From Caldilineales bacterium (GTDB lineage: Bacteria > Chloroflexota > Anaerolineae > JAAEKA01): 13,013 nt of DNA. The translations under genes and the position numbers were made by a program. Positions 5,816 through 12,476 of the stretch are shown here, in pieces; the stretch's first letter is position 1; every line of letters starts with the position of its first letter. The notes under the pieces are model-generated. The model saw nothing but the letters and a program-made list of their open reading frames with translations. It had not been told where the DNA came from and ran no database searches. Where the stretch lies: contig JAJTXO010000052.1 of assembly GCA_021463315.1 (NCBI GenBank), positions 1 through 13,013 on the forward strand, given 5' to 3'.

Positions 5816-6151
5816 TCACCTCTCATCCTGTCTCTTGACAACGGCCAACCGCTGTCGGGCAATCGCCAGTTCCTTTGCGGGCGTCTTCTGCGATTTCTTG
5901 ATGAACGCGTGCAGGATGATAATCCTGCGATCCACCACCGTGCAAAAGAACGCCCTGCCGATGCCTTCCTTACCTTTGGCCCGTATCTCGAACATCCCCT
6001 GGCCCATGCTGCGCGTGAACGGCATGCCCAGGTTCGGGCCAAAGCGACACATGCGCTCAATAAGCTTGGCGTAATAGGCTCGAATACCTACCGGCCAAGC
6101 ATCGATAGTTTCTTGGACCTCGTCGGTGAAATAGTCGATTTCCCAGTCCAT
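5816..6151 (-). CDS. HigB-type toxin, Gp49-like RelE superfamily
   Basis: This 111-residue protein begins MDWEIDYFTDEVQETIDAWP and carries GMPFTRSMGQGMFEIRAKGK, RAFFCTVVDRRIIILHAFIK and KSQKTPAKELAIARQR. This is the standard pattern of phage Gp49-like/HigB toxins (ElR.k, RvFyc..., LHaFvKKtqKTP..Ei..A..R). They are ribosome-dependent endoribonucleases neutralised by the downstream XRE protein. All the usual conserved blocks are present, so it is probably functional. The ATG lies only 6 nt downstream of the -10 element, so the mRNA may be leaderless. Confidence 0.93.
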   Translation of the reverse strand: MDWEIDYFTDEVQETIDAWPVGIRAYYAKLIERMCRFGPNLGMPFTRSMGQGMFEIRAKGKEGIGRAFFCTVVDRRIIILHAFIKKSQKTPAKELAIARQRLAVVKRQDER

Positions 6152-6157
6152 GGCAGG

Positions 6158-6186
6158 ATGTTAGCATATTTGCGAAGAAATGTCCA
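6158..6186 (-). promoter_or_regulatory. Promoter of the higBA-type module, predicted leaderless
   Basis: Minus-strand TGGACA (6186-6181) is a 5-of-6 match to the -35 consensus. It is separated by 17 nt from TAACAT (6163-6158), which has an extended TGC just before it. The -10 box is followed by CCTGCC and then the toxin ATG, so a normal 7-nt offset would start transcription at the A of the ATG. Confidence 0.6.
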
Positions 6187-6224
6187 GTTCAGCGGCTGAT
6201 ACGGTGCGCATCGATCCCCGCGCC

Positions 6225-6295
6225 CGCATCCAGCAAGCGCCACGCATTCCCCCTCCCGGCAACGGACAGCGCTGCCACGAAGCCCGGCGATGGTC
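6225..6295. repeat. Second intergenic repeat family, copy 2
   Basis: This is the partner of 4545-4615: 71 nt, ungapped, about 76% identical by hand count. It lies upstream of the higBA-type promoter. The rest of 6187-6413 shows no gene. Confidence 0.65.
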
Positions 6296-6413
6296 GCGGC
6301 GTGTAGGCGCCGAATCAATTCAGCAGGCAACGCTAGCTTGTCCAAGAGCAGATTGGCGCTACCGCGCGGACACGACAGCGCCCGTCGGATTACGAGTCAA
6401 TTGGACGGCATCA

Positions 6414-6848
6414 TCATTTCCAACCCCCTATCGCGACCTGGCAGTATGCCCACACGTTGTCCTCGCTTCCATTGGTAATTCGCTTTTGCACTTTGCTCAC
6501 GGGCCAGATCCGTTGATCGCCTTTTCTCAGGCCGATGGTGTTCCACCCATGCACGATTTCCGTATCGAGAAACCATTCACCTCCGCCGGCTCGTCGGAAC
6601 ACCTCGCCGATGTAGCCGCCATACATCTTGCAAACCTTATCGATATCCTGTTGCGTCGGTCCCTTGCCGTAGAGCTTTCCCCGAAAACTCCGCGGGAGAG
6701 CAGCGTGAAGCTTCTCCAGGATGTCCTCAACACTCTTCACGCTACCGAGTGAATAGTCAAGAACCACTCCTAACGATAATTGGGCGTGATCCACGGCGTC
6801 CTGAGCGTAGGCAACCATCATGTCAGTCACCGTTGGTTTGTTCTCCAT
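6414..6848 (-). CDS. Hypothetical protein, 144 residues
   Basis: I do not recognise a named family. The protein has an N-terminal helical part (VAYAQDAVDHAQ), a LDYSLGSVKSVEDILEKLHA segment, then QDIDKVCKMYGGYIGEVFRR, GGGEW, and a C-terminal part with IWPVSKVQKRI and DNVWAYCQ. The combination LDYS..S...V(D/E).IL..L with GGY.GEV.RR..GG.W is reminiscent of small uncharacterised cytosolic proteins, some near toxin/immunity loci; this is a memory-based impression. It has no signal peptide or membrane span. The ATG at 6848 has GAGGA 8 nt upstream and is preferred; an in-frame ATG (6863) and TTG (6875) lie further upstream. It starts about 50 bp after the YidC-like gene on the same strand and shares its lower G+C, so the two probably arrived and are transcribed together. 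Confidence 0.8.
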   Translation of the reverse strand: MENKPTVTDMMVAYAQDAVDHAQLSLGVVLDYSLGSVKSVEDILEKLHAALPRSFRGKLYGKGPTQQDIDKVCKMYGGYIGEVFRRAGGGEWFLDTEIVHGWNTIGLRKGDQRIWPVSKVQKRITNGSEDNVWAYCQVAIGGWK

Positions 6849-6901
6849 GAATATGGTCCTCATTTCGTCTGTCAACAGCTGGCATCAAACTCATTGTCGT
6901 G

Positions 6902-7918
6902 CTAGGTCCTGGAATAAACGCGCTTCGCTGCTAACTCCATCACATAACGTGATACGAGGTAAAACACAATTGCTGCGGGCATTTTTGAGAGTGTTATCGC
7001 GAAAACCAAGGTAAAGAAATTAGCGATGTGACGGGCACTCTCCGGACTCATCTTGTTCTCCATATCGGGTGCCCATCTTCGCTTCTTGAAGTCCCATGTG
7101 ACGACAATGTATGCCAAGATCAATAAAGGAATGGGATAGAAAAACACTGATTTTGCCGCATCGCAATTGCGATTTGGCTCGCAGAGTGCCAAACTCGATA
7201 TCCACATGAAATGAGTATCTAGCAACACGCTTCGCGCGACAATACTCTGAATTCCACTCCACAGGCCAGACAATAGGACAACCAAGGCAATTCCCGGGAT
7301 ACATCCCTTTGCTGGGTTTACACCATGCCTTCGATATAGTTCATACTGCTTTACTGCCAGTTGGCTCCGGTCATGTCCGTACTGCTCCTGAAGGCGTCGC
7401 ATTTCTTGCTGAATACGGGCCATAGCATACGCCTGCTTGAAATCGGCTCGCTTGAGCGGTAATGATACCAGTGTGCTCAAGAACGCAGTAAGCAGAAGTG
7501 TTACGCTGAACGCACTGACAAATGTTGGTAACGGCATCATATCTACCAGGTTACTAACAACCATGATAACCTCAAAGAACGCTTTGCCCAATGCTCTCCA
7601 AAGCAGCCCGAGAAATCCGATGATAGGAGAACATAGATTGACAAGTAGATCTGGGAGTTTGGCTGGTGAGTCAGGATCGAGCAATCCGAAAACATTCGGT
7701 AGTCTTACCCTAGACAATACTTCTAACAAGGATAAATAGATTGCACAAACAAGCGTTAATCGCAAAACGCGAGAGCCTAGCGCAACCGGGTTCGCTCCGC
7801 TGGGCGCAAGTCTGTCCAAAATGAGATCATCAACGCCAGGATCGTCCTCTTTGGACAGTCCTTTGTAATCTGTCTGGGTATCATTAGCGCGCATTCTACT
7901 CTGTGTTCCCTCTACCAT
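6902..7918 (-). CDS. Divergent YidC/Oxa1-family membrane protein insertase
   Basis: This is a 338-residue protein. Its central region PLKRADFKQAYAMARIQQEM, RRLQEQYG.DRSQLAVKQYELYRRHGVNPAKGC is the diagnostic cytoplasmic hairpin and following segment of YidC/Oxa1 insertases (QPE...LQ.KY..D...L..E...LY..HGVNP..GC.P). Hydrophobic spans are seen near residues 51-69, 91-112, 130-153, 207-229, 257-275 and 299-323. YidC inserts and folds membrane proteins. The usual large periplasmic domain of Gram-negative YidC is absent. The N-terminus is a 45-residue polar stretch rather than a lipoprotein signal. Sequence after the core is diverged (CEPNRNCDAAK loop). The chromosomal housekeeping yidC normally sits with rnpA and jag; this copy is in an AT-rich accessory stretch (26 of 60 G+C at 7501-7560). 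It is likely an extra, specialised paralogue. An alternative start is the ATG at 7894. Confidence 0.88.
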   Translation of the reverse strand: MVEGTQSRMRANDTQTDYKGLSKEDDPGVDDLILDRLAPSGANPVALGSRVLRLTLVCAIYLSLLEVLSRVRLPNVFGLLDPDSPAKLPDLLVNLCSPIIGFLGLLWRALGKAFFEVIMVVSNLVDMMPLPTFVSAFSVTLLLTAFLSTLVSLPLKRADFKQAYAMARIQQEMRRLQEQYGHDRSQLAVKQYELYRRHGVNPAKGCIPGIALVVLLSGLWSGIQSIVARSVLLDTHFMWISSLALCEPNRNCDAAKSVFFYPIPLLILAYIVVTWDFKKRRWAPDMENKMSPESARHIANFFTLVFAITLSKMPAAIVFYLVSRYVMELAAKRVYSRT

Positions 7919-8023
7919 TGCAGGTAGGCTGCATCAAACCGCCCGCTCCTGTTGTTCCGGTCGCTCGGCCAGCTTCAGCAGGTCGATGCGGCGCGGCGAT
8001 GGTGATAGCCCGTTTCTTGTCAG

Positions 8024-8231
8024 CCGCCGCGCCAGGCTACGCCTGGCACTCCGATGGATAAAAATCGGCGATCTCGGTCGGCCCACTCCGGGATGCTGCG
8101 CAAAGACCGGCACGAGCGGCGAGCTATTTTCTAAACAGGCGCCGCGCCGGCCTGCCGGCACTCCGATGGATGAAAATCGGCGGGCTCGGTCGGAGACCGG
8201 CCCGAGCGGTAGGTGGCTATTTTCAAGACAG
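8024..8231. repeat. Two imperfect tandem repeats with conserved hairpins
   Basis: Unit A (8024-8138) and unit B (8139-8231) share CACTCCGATGGAT, AAAATCGGCG, CTCGGTCGG, a GACCGGC.CGAGCGG block and an end CTATTTTC.A.ACAG. Unit A has about 20 extra bases in the middle. Each unit begins with a perfect hairpin: GCCAGGC-TAC-GCCTGGC (8031-8047) in A and GCCGGC-CT-GCCGGC (8146-8159) in B. Both arms changed together, so pairing is preserved. A second small hairpin, CCGAT/ATCGG, follows in both. No intact gene lies in 7919-8713: the interval holds this repeat, the degenerate frame at 8131-8487 and the stem-loop at 8669-8701. Confidence 0.8.
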
Positions 8232-8487
8232 ACTTGTGGTCTCGATTAGTACACTCGGTGGTTTTCAGTTGCTTGATCACACGCATGTACTCATCTTGGT
8301 CGCCGATCCAGAACCAGGTAATGATGCCACTTTCATACCATCCCAGGGCGAGAAATGAGGTGATCCCATCCTTTGGACCACGAACGGCACCAAATAAGGT
8401 GAGACGAAACGATGGTATTGGCGACTGGCTCGCTGGGCAGACCCAAAAAGCGAAAAGACGAGATAGACTGGTTTTGACCAGCCCCTC
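8131..8487 (-). pseudogene. Degenerate frame resembling the end of a small RelE-type toxin
   Basis: The minus-strand frame between a TGA at 8490-8488 and a TAG at 8133-8131 is open but has no ATG before its middle. Its central part reads RLTLFGAVRGPKDGITSFLA, LGWYESGIITWFWIGDQDEY and MRVIKQLK. The A-LG..E...I.WFWIG.H.EY...L pattern resembles the C-terminal strand of RelE-like toxins of about 90 residues; here the usual histidine is Q. The frame then runs into repeat unit B, so the true 3' end seems lost. I regard it as a likely remnant. It could also be chance or an unrelated small gene with a non-standard start. Confidence 0.35.
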
Positions 8488-8668
8488 TCACCTTCTCAGG
8501 AGGGTGGTTCTATTGAGGCAAGATTGCCAGAATGCCAAGCCCACTCATCAGTCTAGTATCACCGATAACACCAATGAGTATACCACACTTCCAACTCTCT
8601 CTGACCTATCAACTTCCTCTCTCGATTCTCACAAGACCTACAACGCTAGATGCAGAATCCACCCTTCT

Positions 8669-8701
8669 CCCGGCTCCTCTCTGCGCCAGAGAGGAGCCGG
8701 G
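8669..8701. terminator. Perfect 15-bp stem-loop after gcvPB
   Basis: CCCGGCTCCTCTCTG, a 3-nt loop (CGC) and the exact complement lie 12 bp beyond the gcvPB stop (8714). No U-rich tail follows on the minus strand (AGAAGGGTGG). It is probably a transcript-end or mRNA-stabilising hairpin rather than a classical intrinsic terminator. Confidence 0.6.
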
Positions 8702-8713
8702 GTCAACAATCCA

Positions 8714-10222
8714 CTAACACCTACACAAAACCAACTCCCGCGCCGCCCTCACCTCGTCCAGCCGCTTCATCGGCGCCGTGTGCGGGGCGTCCTTGAGCAG
8801 CGCCGGCTGCTCCCGCGCTTCCTTGGCGATCTGGATCAGCGCGTCGGCGAAGGCGTCCAGGGTCTCCTTGCTCTCGGTCTCGGTCGGCTCGACCATCAAC
8901 GCTTCCTTGACGATCAGCGGGAAGTAGACCGTCGGCGGATGGAAGTTGTAGTCCATCAGCCGCTTGGCGATGTCCATGGTGTGTACGTCCGGCGCGCCTT
9001 CCAGAATCCCCTGGGCCACAAACTCGTGCATGCAGGTGCGCTCGCCGTAGGCGATGGGATAGGAGCCATCGGCCTCCAGCCGCGCCTTGATGTAGTTGGC
9101 GTTCAGCACCGCGTTCTCCGCGATGCGGGGCAAGCCCTCGGCGCCGTGCATGCGGATGTAGGTGTAGGCCCGCACCAGCACGCCGAAGTTGCCGTAGTAG
9201 CTCTTCATCCGACCAATCGACTTGGAGGGGGTGTGCCACACCAGGCGATAGCCGTCGTGCTCGTCGTGGTGATGGTCGTCCTCGTCGTGGTAGTGCGGTC
9301 CCTGCGCCTCTACCTTCTCCACCGCCACCAGCGGGCCGGGCAGGAAGGGGGCCAGCTTCTCCACCACCGCCACTGGGCCGGCGCCGGGGCCGCCGCCGCC
9401 GTGCGGCGTGCTGAAGGTCTTGTGCAGGTTGAAATGCATCACGTCGAAGCCCAGATCGCCCGGCCGGGCCACGCCGACGATCGCGTTCAGGTTGGCGCCG
9501 TCGCCGTACACCAGCCCACCCGCCTCATGCACCAGCCTGGTCACCTCCACCACGTGCTCCTCGAACAGGCCCAGCGTGTTGGGGTTGGTCAGCATCAGGC
9601 CGGCCACCGTGTCGTCCAGCGCGGCCTTCAGCGCGTCCAGATCGACATTGCCGCGGCTGTCCGAGGGCAGCTCCACCACCTGCAGGCCGGCCATAGTCGT
9701 CGTAGCCGGGTTGGTGCCGTGGGCCGAGTCGGGCACCAGGATCTTGGTGCGCTTGACGTCGCCCCGGTCCAGGTGATACTGGCGCATGATCAGCACCCCG
9801 GTCAGCTCACCCTGCGCGCCGGCCGCGGGCTGCAAGGTCACGGCATCGAAGCCGCTGATCTCGGCCAGGATGATCTGCAGCTCGAACAGCAGTTGCAGCG
9901 CGCCCTGGGTCATCTCCGCGTCCTGCAGCGGGTGCAGTTGGGCGAAGCCGGGCAGGCCGGCCACCTTCTCATTGACCTTGGGGTTGTACTTCATGGTGCA
10001 TGACCCCAGGGGATAGAAGTTGGTGTCGATGGACATATTCAGATGGCTGAGGCGCACGAAGTGGCGCACCACGTCCAGCTCGCTCAGCTCCGGCAGCGGC
10101 AGCGCATCGGCCGGGCGCAGCAGGGCCGCGTCGGGCAGCGGCGCCAGCGGCACATCCAGCGCGGGCAGCCGCGGGCCATGGCGGCCCGGCGATGACAGCT
10201 CGTAGACAGTTGGCTCGATCAT
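8714..10222 (-). CDS. gcvPB: Glycine decarboxylase subunit 2 (P-protein, PLP-binding)
   Basis: This 502-residue protein carries the pyridoxal phosphate lysine K268 in HFNLHKTFSTPHGGGGPG, the TNFYPLGSCTMKYNPK motif (68-82) and HGTNPATTTMAG. It is the C-terminal half of the P-protein, kept as a separate subunit as in Gram-positive bacteria and thermophiles. It works with GcvPA to decarboxylate glycine and load the aminomethyl group on the lipoyl arm of GcvH. Residues about 303-323 form an unusual insertion rich in His, Asp and Glu (YHDEDDHHHDEHDG) not present in the relatives I recall, just before the conserved SKSIGRM.S(Y/F)YGN block. I chose the ATG at 10222, which overlaps the gcvPA stop by 1 nt (TGATG) like the gcvH-gcvPA junction and has GGAG 8 nt upstream. 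A GTG at 10225 is possible. Confidence 0.96.
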   Translation of the reverse strand: MIEPTVYELSSPGRHGPRLPALDVPLAPLPDAALLRPADALPLPELSELDVVRHFVRLSHLNMSIDTNFYPLGSCTMKYNPKVNEKVAGLPGFAQLHPLQDAEMTQGALQLLFELQIILAEISGFDAVTLQPAAGAQGELTGVLIMRQYHLDRGDVKRTKILVPDSAHGTNPATTTMAGLQVVELPSDSRGNVDLDALKAALDDTVAGLMLTNPNTLGLFEEHVVEVTRLVHEAGGLVYGDGANLNAIVGVARPGDLGFDVMHFNLHKTFSTPHGGGGPGAGPVAVVEKLAPFLPGPLVAVEKVEAQGPHYHDEDDHHHDEHDGYRLVWHTPSKSIGRMKSYYGNFGVLVRAYTYIRMHGAEGLPRIAENAVLNANYIKARLEADGSYPIAYGERTCMHEFVAQGILEGAPDVHTMDIAKRLMDYNFHPPTVYFPLIVKEALMVEPTETESKETLDAFADALIQIAKEAREQPALLKDAPHTAPMKRLDEVRAARELVLCRC

Positions 10223-11640
10223 CACATCAACTCCAGTTCCAGCGCAAAGCCATCGGCCATCAGCTCAGCCGCCTCGGCCAGCCCCTCGGCCAGCGCGTCG
10301 ATCTCCTCGGCCGTGTTCATCTCGGTGACGCAGACCAGCAGGCATTCGCCCAGCTCCGGGTAGTCCTCGGTCAGGTCGTAGCCGGGGATGATGCCCCACT
10401 CCAGCAGCAGGTGGGCCTTGACGTCGGCCACCGGCACGGGGCAGCGCACCACGAACTCCTTGAAAAATGGCCCCTGGTTGACGATCTCGTAGCCAGGGAT
10501 CATGCTGATCTTGGTAGCCGCGTATTGCCCTTTGTGGTAGCACTGCTCGGCCACGCTGCGCAGTCCCTGCTTGCCCATGGTGGCCAGATAGATGCCCGCG
10601 CGCAGCGCCATCAGCGCCTGGTTGGAGCAGATGTTGCTGGTGGCGCGACCGCGCTTGATGTGCTGCTCGCGGGTGCTCAGGGTCAGCACATAGCCGCGCC
10701 GGTCGTCCAGGTCCACCGTCTCGCCGGCGATGCGGCCGGCCGACTTGCGCACGTCCTTCTCCCGCATGGCGAAAAAGCCCAGATACGGCCCGCCGAAGCC
10801 CAGCGGAATGCCCAGCGCCTGCCCTTCGCCCATGACGATATCCGCGCCGTACTGGCCGGGCGGGGTGAACAGCCCCAGGCTGATGGGGTCCACCGCCACC
10901 GCCAGCAGCGCGCCGCAGGCATGCACCGCGTCGGCCAGCGCTTGCATCTCCGCCGGGCTGTGCATGTTGCCCAGAAAGTCGGGGTTCTGCACCACCACGC
11001 AGATGGTGTTCTTGTCGCACATCTCCTGCAAGGCGCGGAAACTGTGCATAGCCGCGCTCGGGCCGGTCTCCTGACCGTGCCCGCCATCCTCCACGATCTC
11101 CAGCCCCATGCCCTGCGTATAGGTTCGCACCACCTCGCGATACTGCGGGTTGAGGGTGGCGGAGAGGATCACCCGCTGGCGCTTGCCGCGCACTGTGTTC
11201 ATCGCCATGATCACTGCCTCGGCCGTGGCGGTCGCGCCGTCGTAGTGGCTGGCGTTGGCCGCGTCCATGCCGGTCAGCGCGGCGACCATGCTCTGGTACT
11301 CGAAGATCGCCTGCAGGGTGCCCTGGCTGACCTCGGGCTGATAGGGGGTGTACGCGGTGTAGAACTCGGAGCGGCCGGCCAGGAAGTCCACCACGCTGGG
11401 GATGAAGTGGCGGTAGGCGCCTGCGCCCAGGAAGCTGGTCAGCTCGTCCAGGTTGTCGTTCTCCGCGGCCATGCCAGCCAGCTCCCGCACCGCTTCCAGC
11501 TCGCTCAGCGCTTCGGGCAGGTCCAGCGTGGGGTAACGAACGGCCTCAGGCACGTCGTGGAACAGATCCTCGACGCGCTGGACGCCCACCGCGGCCAGCA
11601 TGGCGGCGCGATCGGCGTCAGTGTTGGCGATAAAAGGCAT
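10222..11640 (-). CDS. gcvPA: Glycine decarboxylase subunit 1 (P-protein, N-terminal half)
   Basis: This 472-residue protein begins MPFIANTDADRAAMLAAVGV and has the family motifs FLGAGAYRHFIPSVVD, FYTAYTPYQPEVSQGTLQAI and a region ASHYDGATATAEA. Later come GFGGPYLGFFA and TSNICSNQALMALRAGIYL. It lacks the PLP lysine, as expected for subunit 1, and forms a heterotetramer with GcvPB. The frame extends upstream to 11964, but AGGAGGTCACTG just before the ATG at 11640 is an excellent ribosome site and the upstream part is arginine/glycine-rich shadow sequence of gcvH. It overlaps gcvH by 1 nt and gcvPB by 1 nt (or 4), so the three are translated in series. Confidence 0.96.
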   Translation of the reverse strand: MPFIANTDADRAAMLAAVGVQRVEDLFHDVPEAVRYPTLDLPEALSELEAVRELAGMAAENDNLDELTSFLGAGAYRHFIPSVVDFLAGRSEFYTAYTPYQPEVSQGTLQAIFEYQSMVAALTGMDAANASHYDGATATAEAVIMAMNTVRGKRQRVILSATLNPQYREVVRTYTQGMGLEIVEDGGHGQETGPSAAMHSFRALQEMCDKNTICVVVQNPDFLGNMHSPAEMQALADAVHACGALLAVAVDPISLGLFTPPGQYGADIVMGEGQALGIPLGFGGPYLGFFAMREKDVRKSAGRIAGETVDLDDRRGYVLTLSTREQHIKRGRATSNICSNQALMALRAGIYLATMGKQGLRSVAEQCYHKGQYAATKISMIPGYEIVNQGPFFKEFVVRCPVPVADVKAHLLLEWGIIPGYDLTEDYPELGECLLVCVTEMNTAEEIDALAEGLAEAAELMADGFALELELM

Positions 11641-12041
11641 CAGTGACCTCCTGCCTCCTCGGCCGCGACGAAAGCTTCGTAGGCCGCGGCATCCATCAGC
11701 GCGTCCAGCTCGCCCGCATCGGCCAGTTGCACCTTGATGATCCAGGCCGCGTAGGGCTCGCTGTTCAGCGCTTCGGGCGTATCTTCCAGCGCCTCGTTGA
11801 CCTCGACGATCTCGCCGCTGACCGGCGCGAAGACCTCCTCGGCCGCCTTGACCGACTCGACCGTGGTGTAGACCTCGCCCTGGCTGACGGCCATGCCGGC
11901 CTCGGGCAGATCTACGTAGACCACATCCGACAGCGCGTGCTGGGCATAGTCGCTGATGCCGCACACCGCCAGCCCACCTTCGACGCGCACCCAGTCATGG
12001 GTCTTGGCGTAGCGGGCGTTGGGATCGAATTTGTAAGCCAT
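11640..12041 (-). CDS. gcvH: Glycine cleavage system H protein (lipoyl carrier)
   Basis: This 133-residue protein starts MAYKFDPNARYAKTHDWVRV and has GISDYAQHALSDVVYVDLPE and the lipoylation site VYTTVESVKAAEEVFAPVSG with K65 as the modified lysine. It shuttles the aminomethyl and methylene groups between the P, T and L proteins. The ATG at 12041 has AGGAGA 7 nt upstream. The frame remains open to 12221, but that part merely translates the 8-bp tandem repeat and is not protein-like. The stop TGA shares its A with the gcvPA ATG. The H protein follows gcvT only after about 430 bp of repeats, so it may have its own promoter; none is evident. Confidence 0.96.
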   Translation of the reverse strand: MAYKFDPNARYAKTHDWVRVEGGLAVCGISDYAQHALSDVVYVDLPEAGMAVSQGEVYTTVESVKAAEEVFAPVSGEIVEVNEALEDTPEALNSEPYAAWIIKVQLADAGELDALMDAAAYEAFVAAEEAGGH

Positions 12042-12072
12042 TGTTGTCTCCTGAGTTGGTAGAGTGGGGATT

Positions 12073-12152
12073 GGTAGGTTGGTAGGTTGGTAGATTGGTA
12101 GATTGGTAGGTTGGTAGATTGGTAGATTGGTAGACAAGTAGACAGGTAGACA
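12073..12152. repeat. Ten-unit 8-bp tandem repeat (GGTAGRTT / GGTAGACA)
   Basis: Ten consecutive 8-bp units run GGTAGGTT twice, GGTAGATT twice, GGTAGGTT, GGTAGATT twice, GGTAGACA, AGTAGACA and GGTAGACA. A further degenerate unit precedes them (GGTAGAGT at 12058). The array ends about 30 bp upstream of gcvH and would be part of its leader. Confidence 0.93.
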
Positions 12153-12249
12153 AGGGGCCAGCGTATGCGGGGGTTGAGCGCCGCACTGAGCTTGACGAAG
12201 GGTAGCGGGTTGAGGGCACACGACTCACATGCGGTCAGGCGATTCCAGC

Positions 12250-12371
12250 GTATCGAAACCCCTCCGGAGGGTCTCGATACGGCGCAGACGCCTACTCGAC
12301 CGGCGGAACGCCCGGCGCAGACGGGTCTCGATACGGCGCAGACGCCTGCTCGACCAACGCCTACTCGACCC
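12250..12371. repeat. Palindromic and direct repeats with GGTCTCGATACGGCGCAGAC
   Basis: A 31-nt imperfect hairpin spans 12250-12280 (GTATCGA...TCGATAC, with CTCC/GGAG at the tip). Two 33-nt direct copies beginning GGGTCTCGATACGGCGCAGA and ending CTCGACC occur at 12269-12301 and 12323-12355 with one difference. A third partial copy (CGCCTACTCGACCC) ends at 12371. This resembles REP-type palindromes with GGTCTCGATAC...TACTCGACC known from high-GC genomes. A CTGAGCTTGACGAAGGG word at 12185-12201 is another common REP-like motif. No gene is seen in 12042-12468. Confidence 0.8.
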
Positions 12372-12396
12372 GCGGGCCGGCGCCGACAGCCACTCG

Positions 12397-12476
12397 TTCC
12401 TTGTGTACTCGTTTCCTTGTGTACTTAATTCCTTGTGTACTCGTTTCCTTGTCTACTTGCCTCCTTGTCTACTTCC
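12397..12476. repeat. Five-unit 16-bp tandem repeat overlapping the gcvT stop
   Basis: Five 16-bp units of the form TTCCTTGT(G/C)TACTCGT run end to end. On the minus strand they read AAGTAGACAAGG or AGTACACAAGG. The fifth unit contains the TAG that ends gcvT (12471-12469). The word GTAGACAAG also occurs on the opposite strand at the far end of the 8-bp array. Confidence 0.9.

Noticed and set aside
6870..6875. TTGACA upstream of the 144-residue protein as a promoter -35 box
   Set aside because: No acceptable -10 box lies at the right distance; the best candidate would overlap the chosen ATG.
7934..8161. Minus-strand 75-residue frame ending RRIDLLKLAERPEQQERAV
   Set aside because: Most of it translates the tandem repeat, and the tail matches no family I recognise, so I do not call it a gene.
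8024..8231. CRISPR array
   Set aside because: There are only two units of unequal length, with internal hairpins, no regular short repeat and spacer pattern, and no cas genes nearby.
8213..10003. Long plus-strand frame of 596 residues
   Set aside because: Its 3' half is the antisense shadow of gcvPB (His/Gln/Arg/Val-rich), and the upstream part crosses repeats and spacer with no ribosome site or family motif.
10192..11646. Plus-strand frame of 484 residues opposite gcvPA
   Set aside because: It is a shadow frame produced by high-GC codon bias in gcvPA; its composition is not protein-like.
12042..12221. N-terminal extension of gcvH encoding repeated YQPTNLPI
   Set aside because: It is only the translation of the 8-bp tandem repeat. 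The ATG at 12041 has a clear ribosome site and gives a normal-length H protein.
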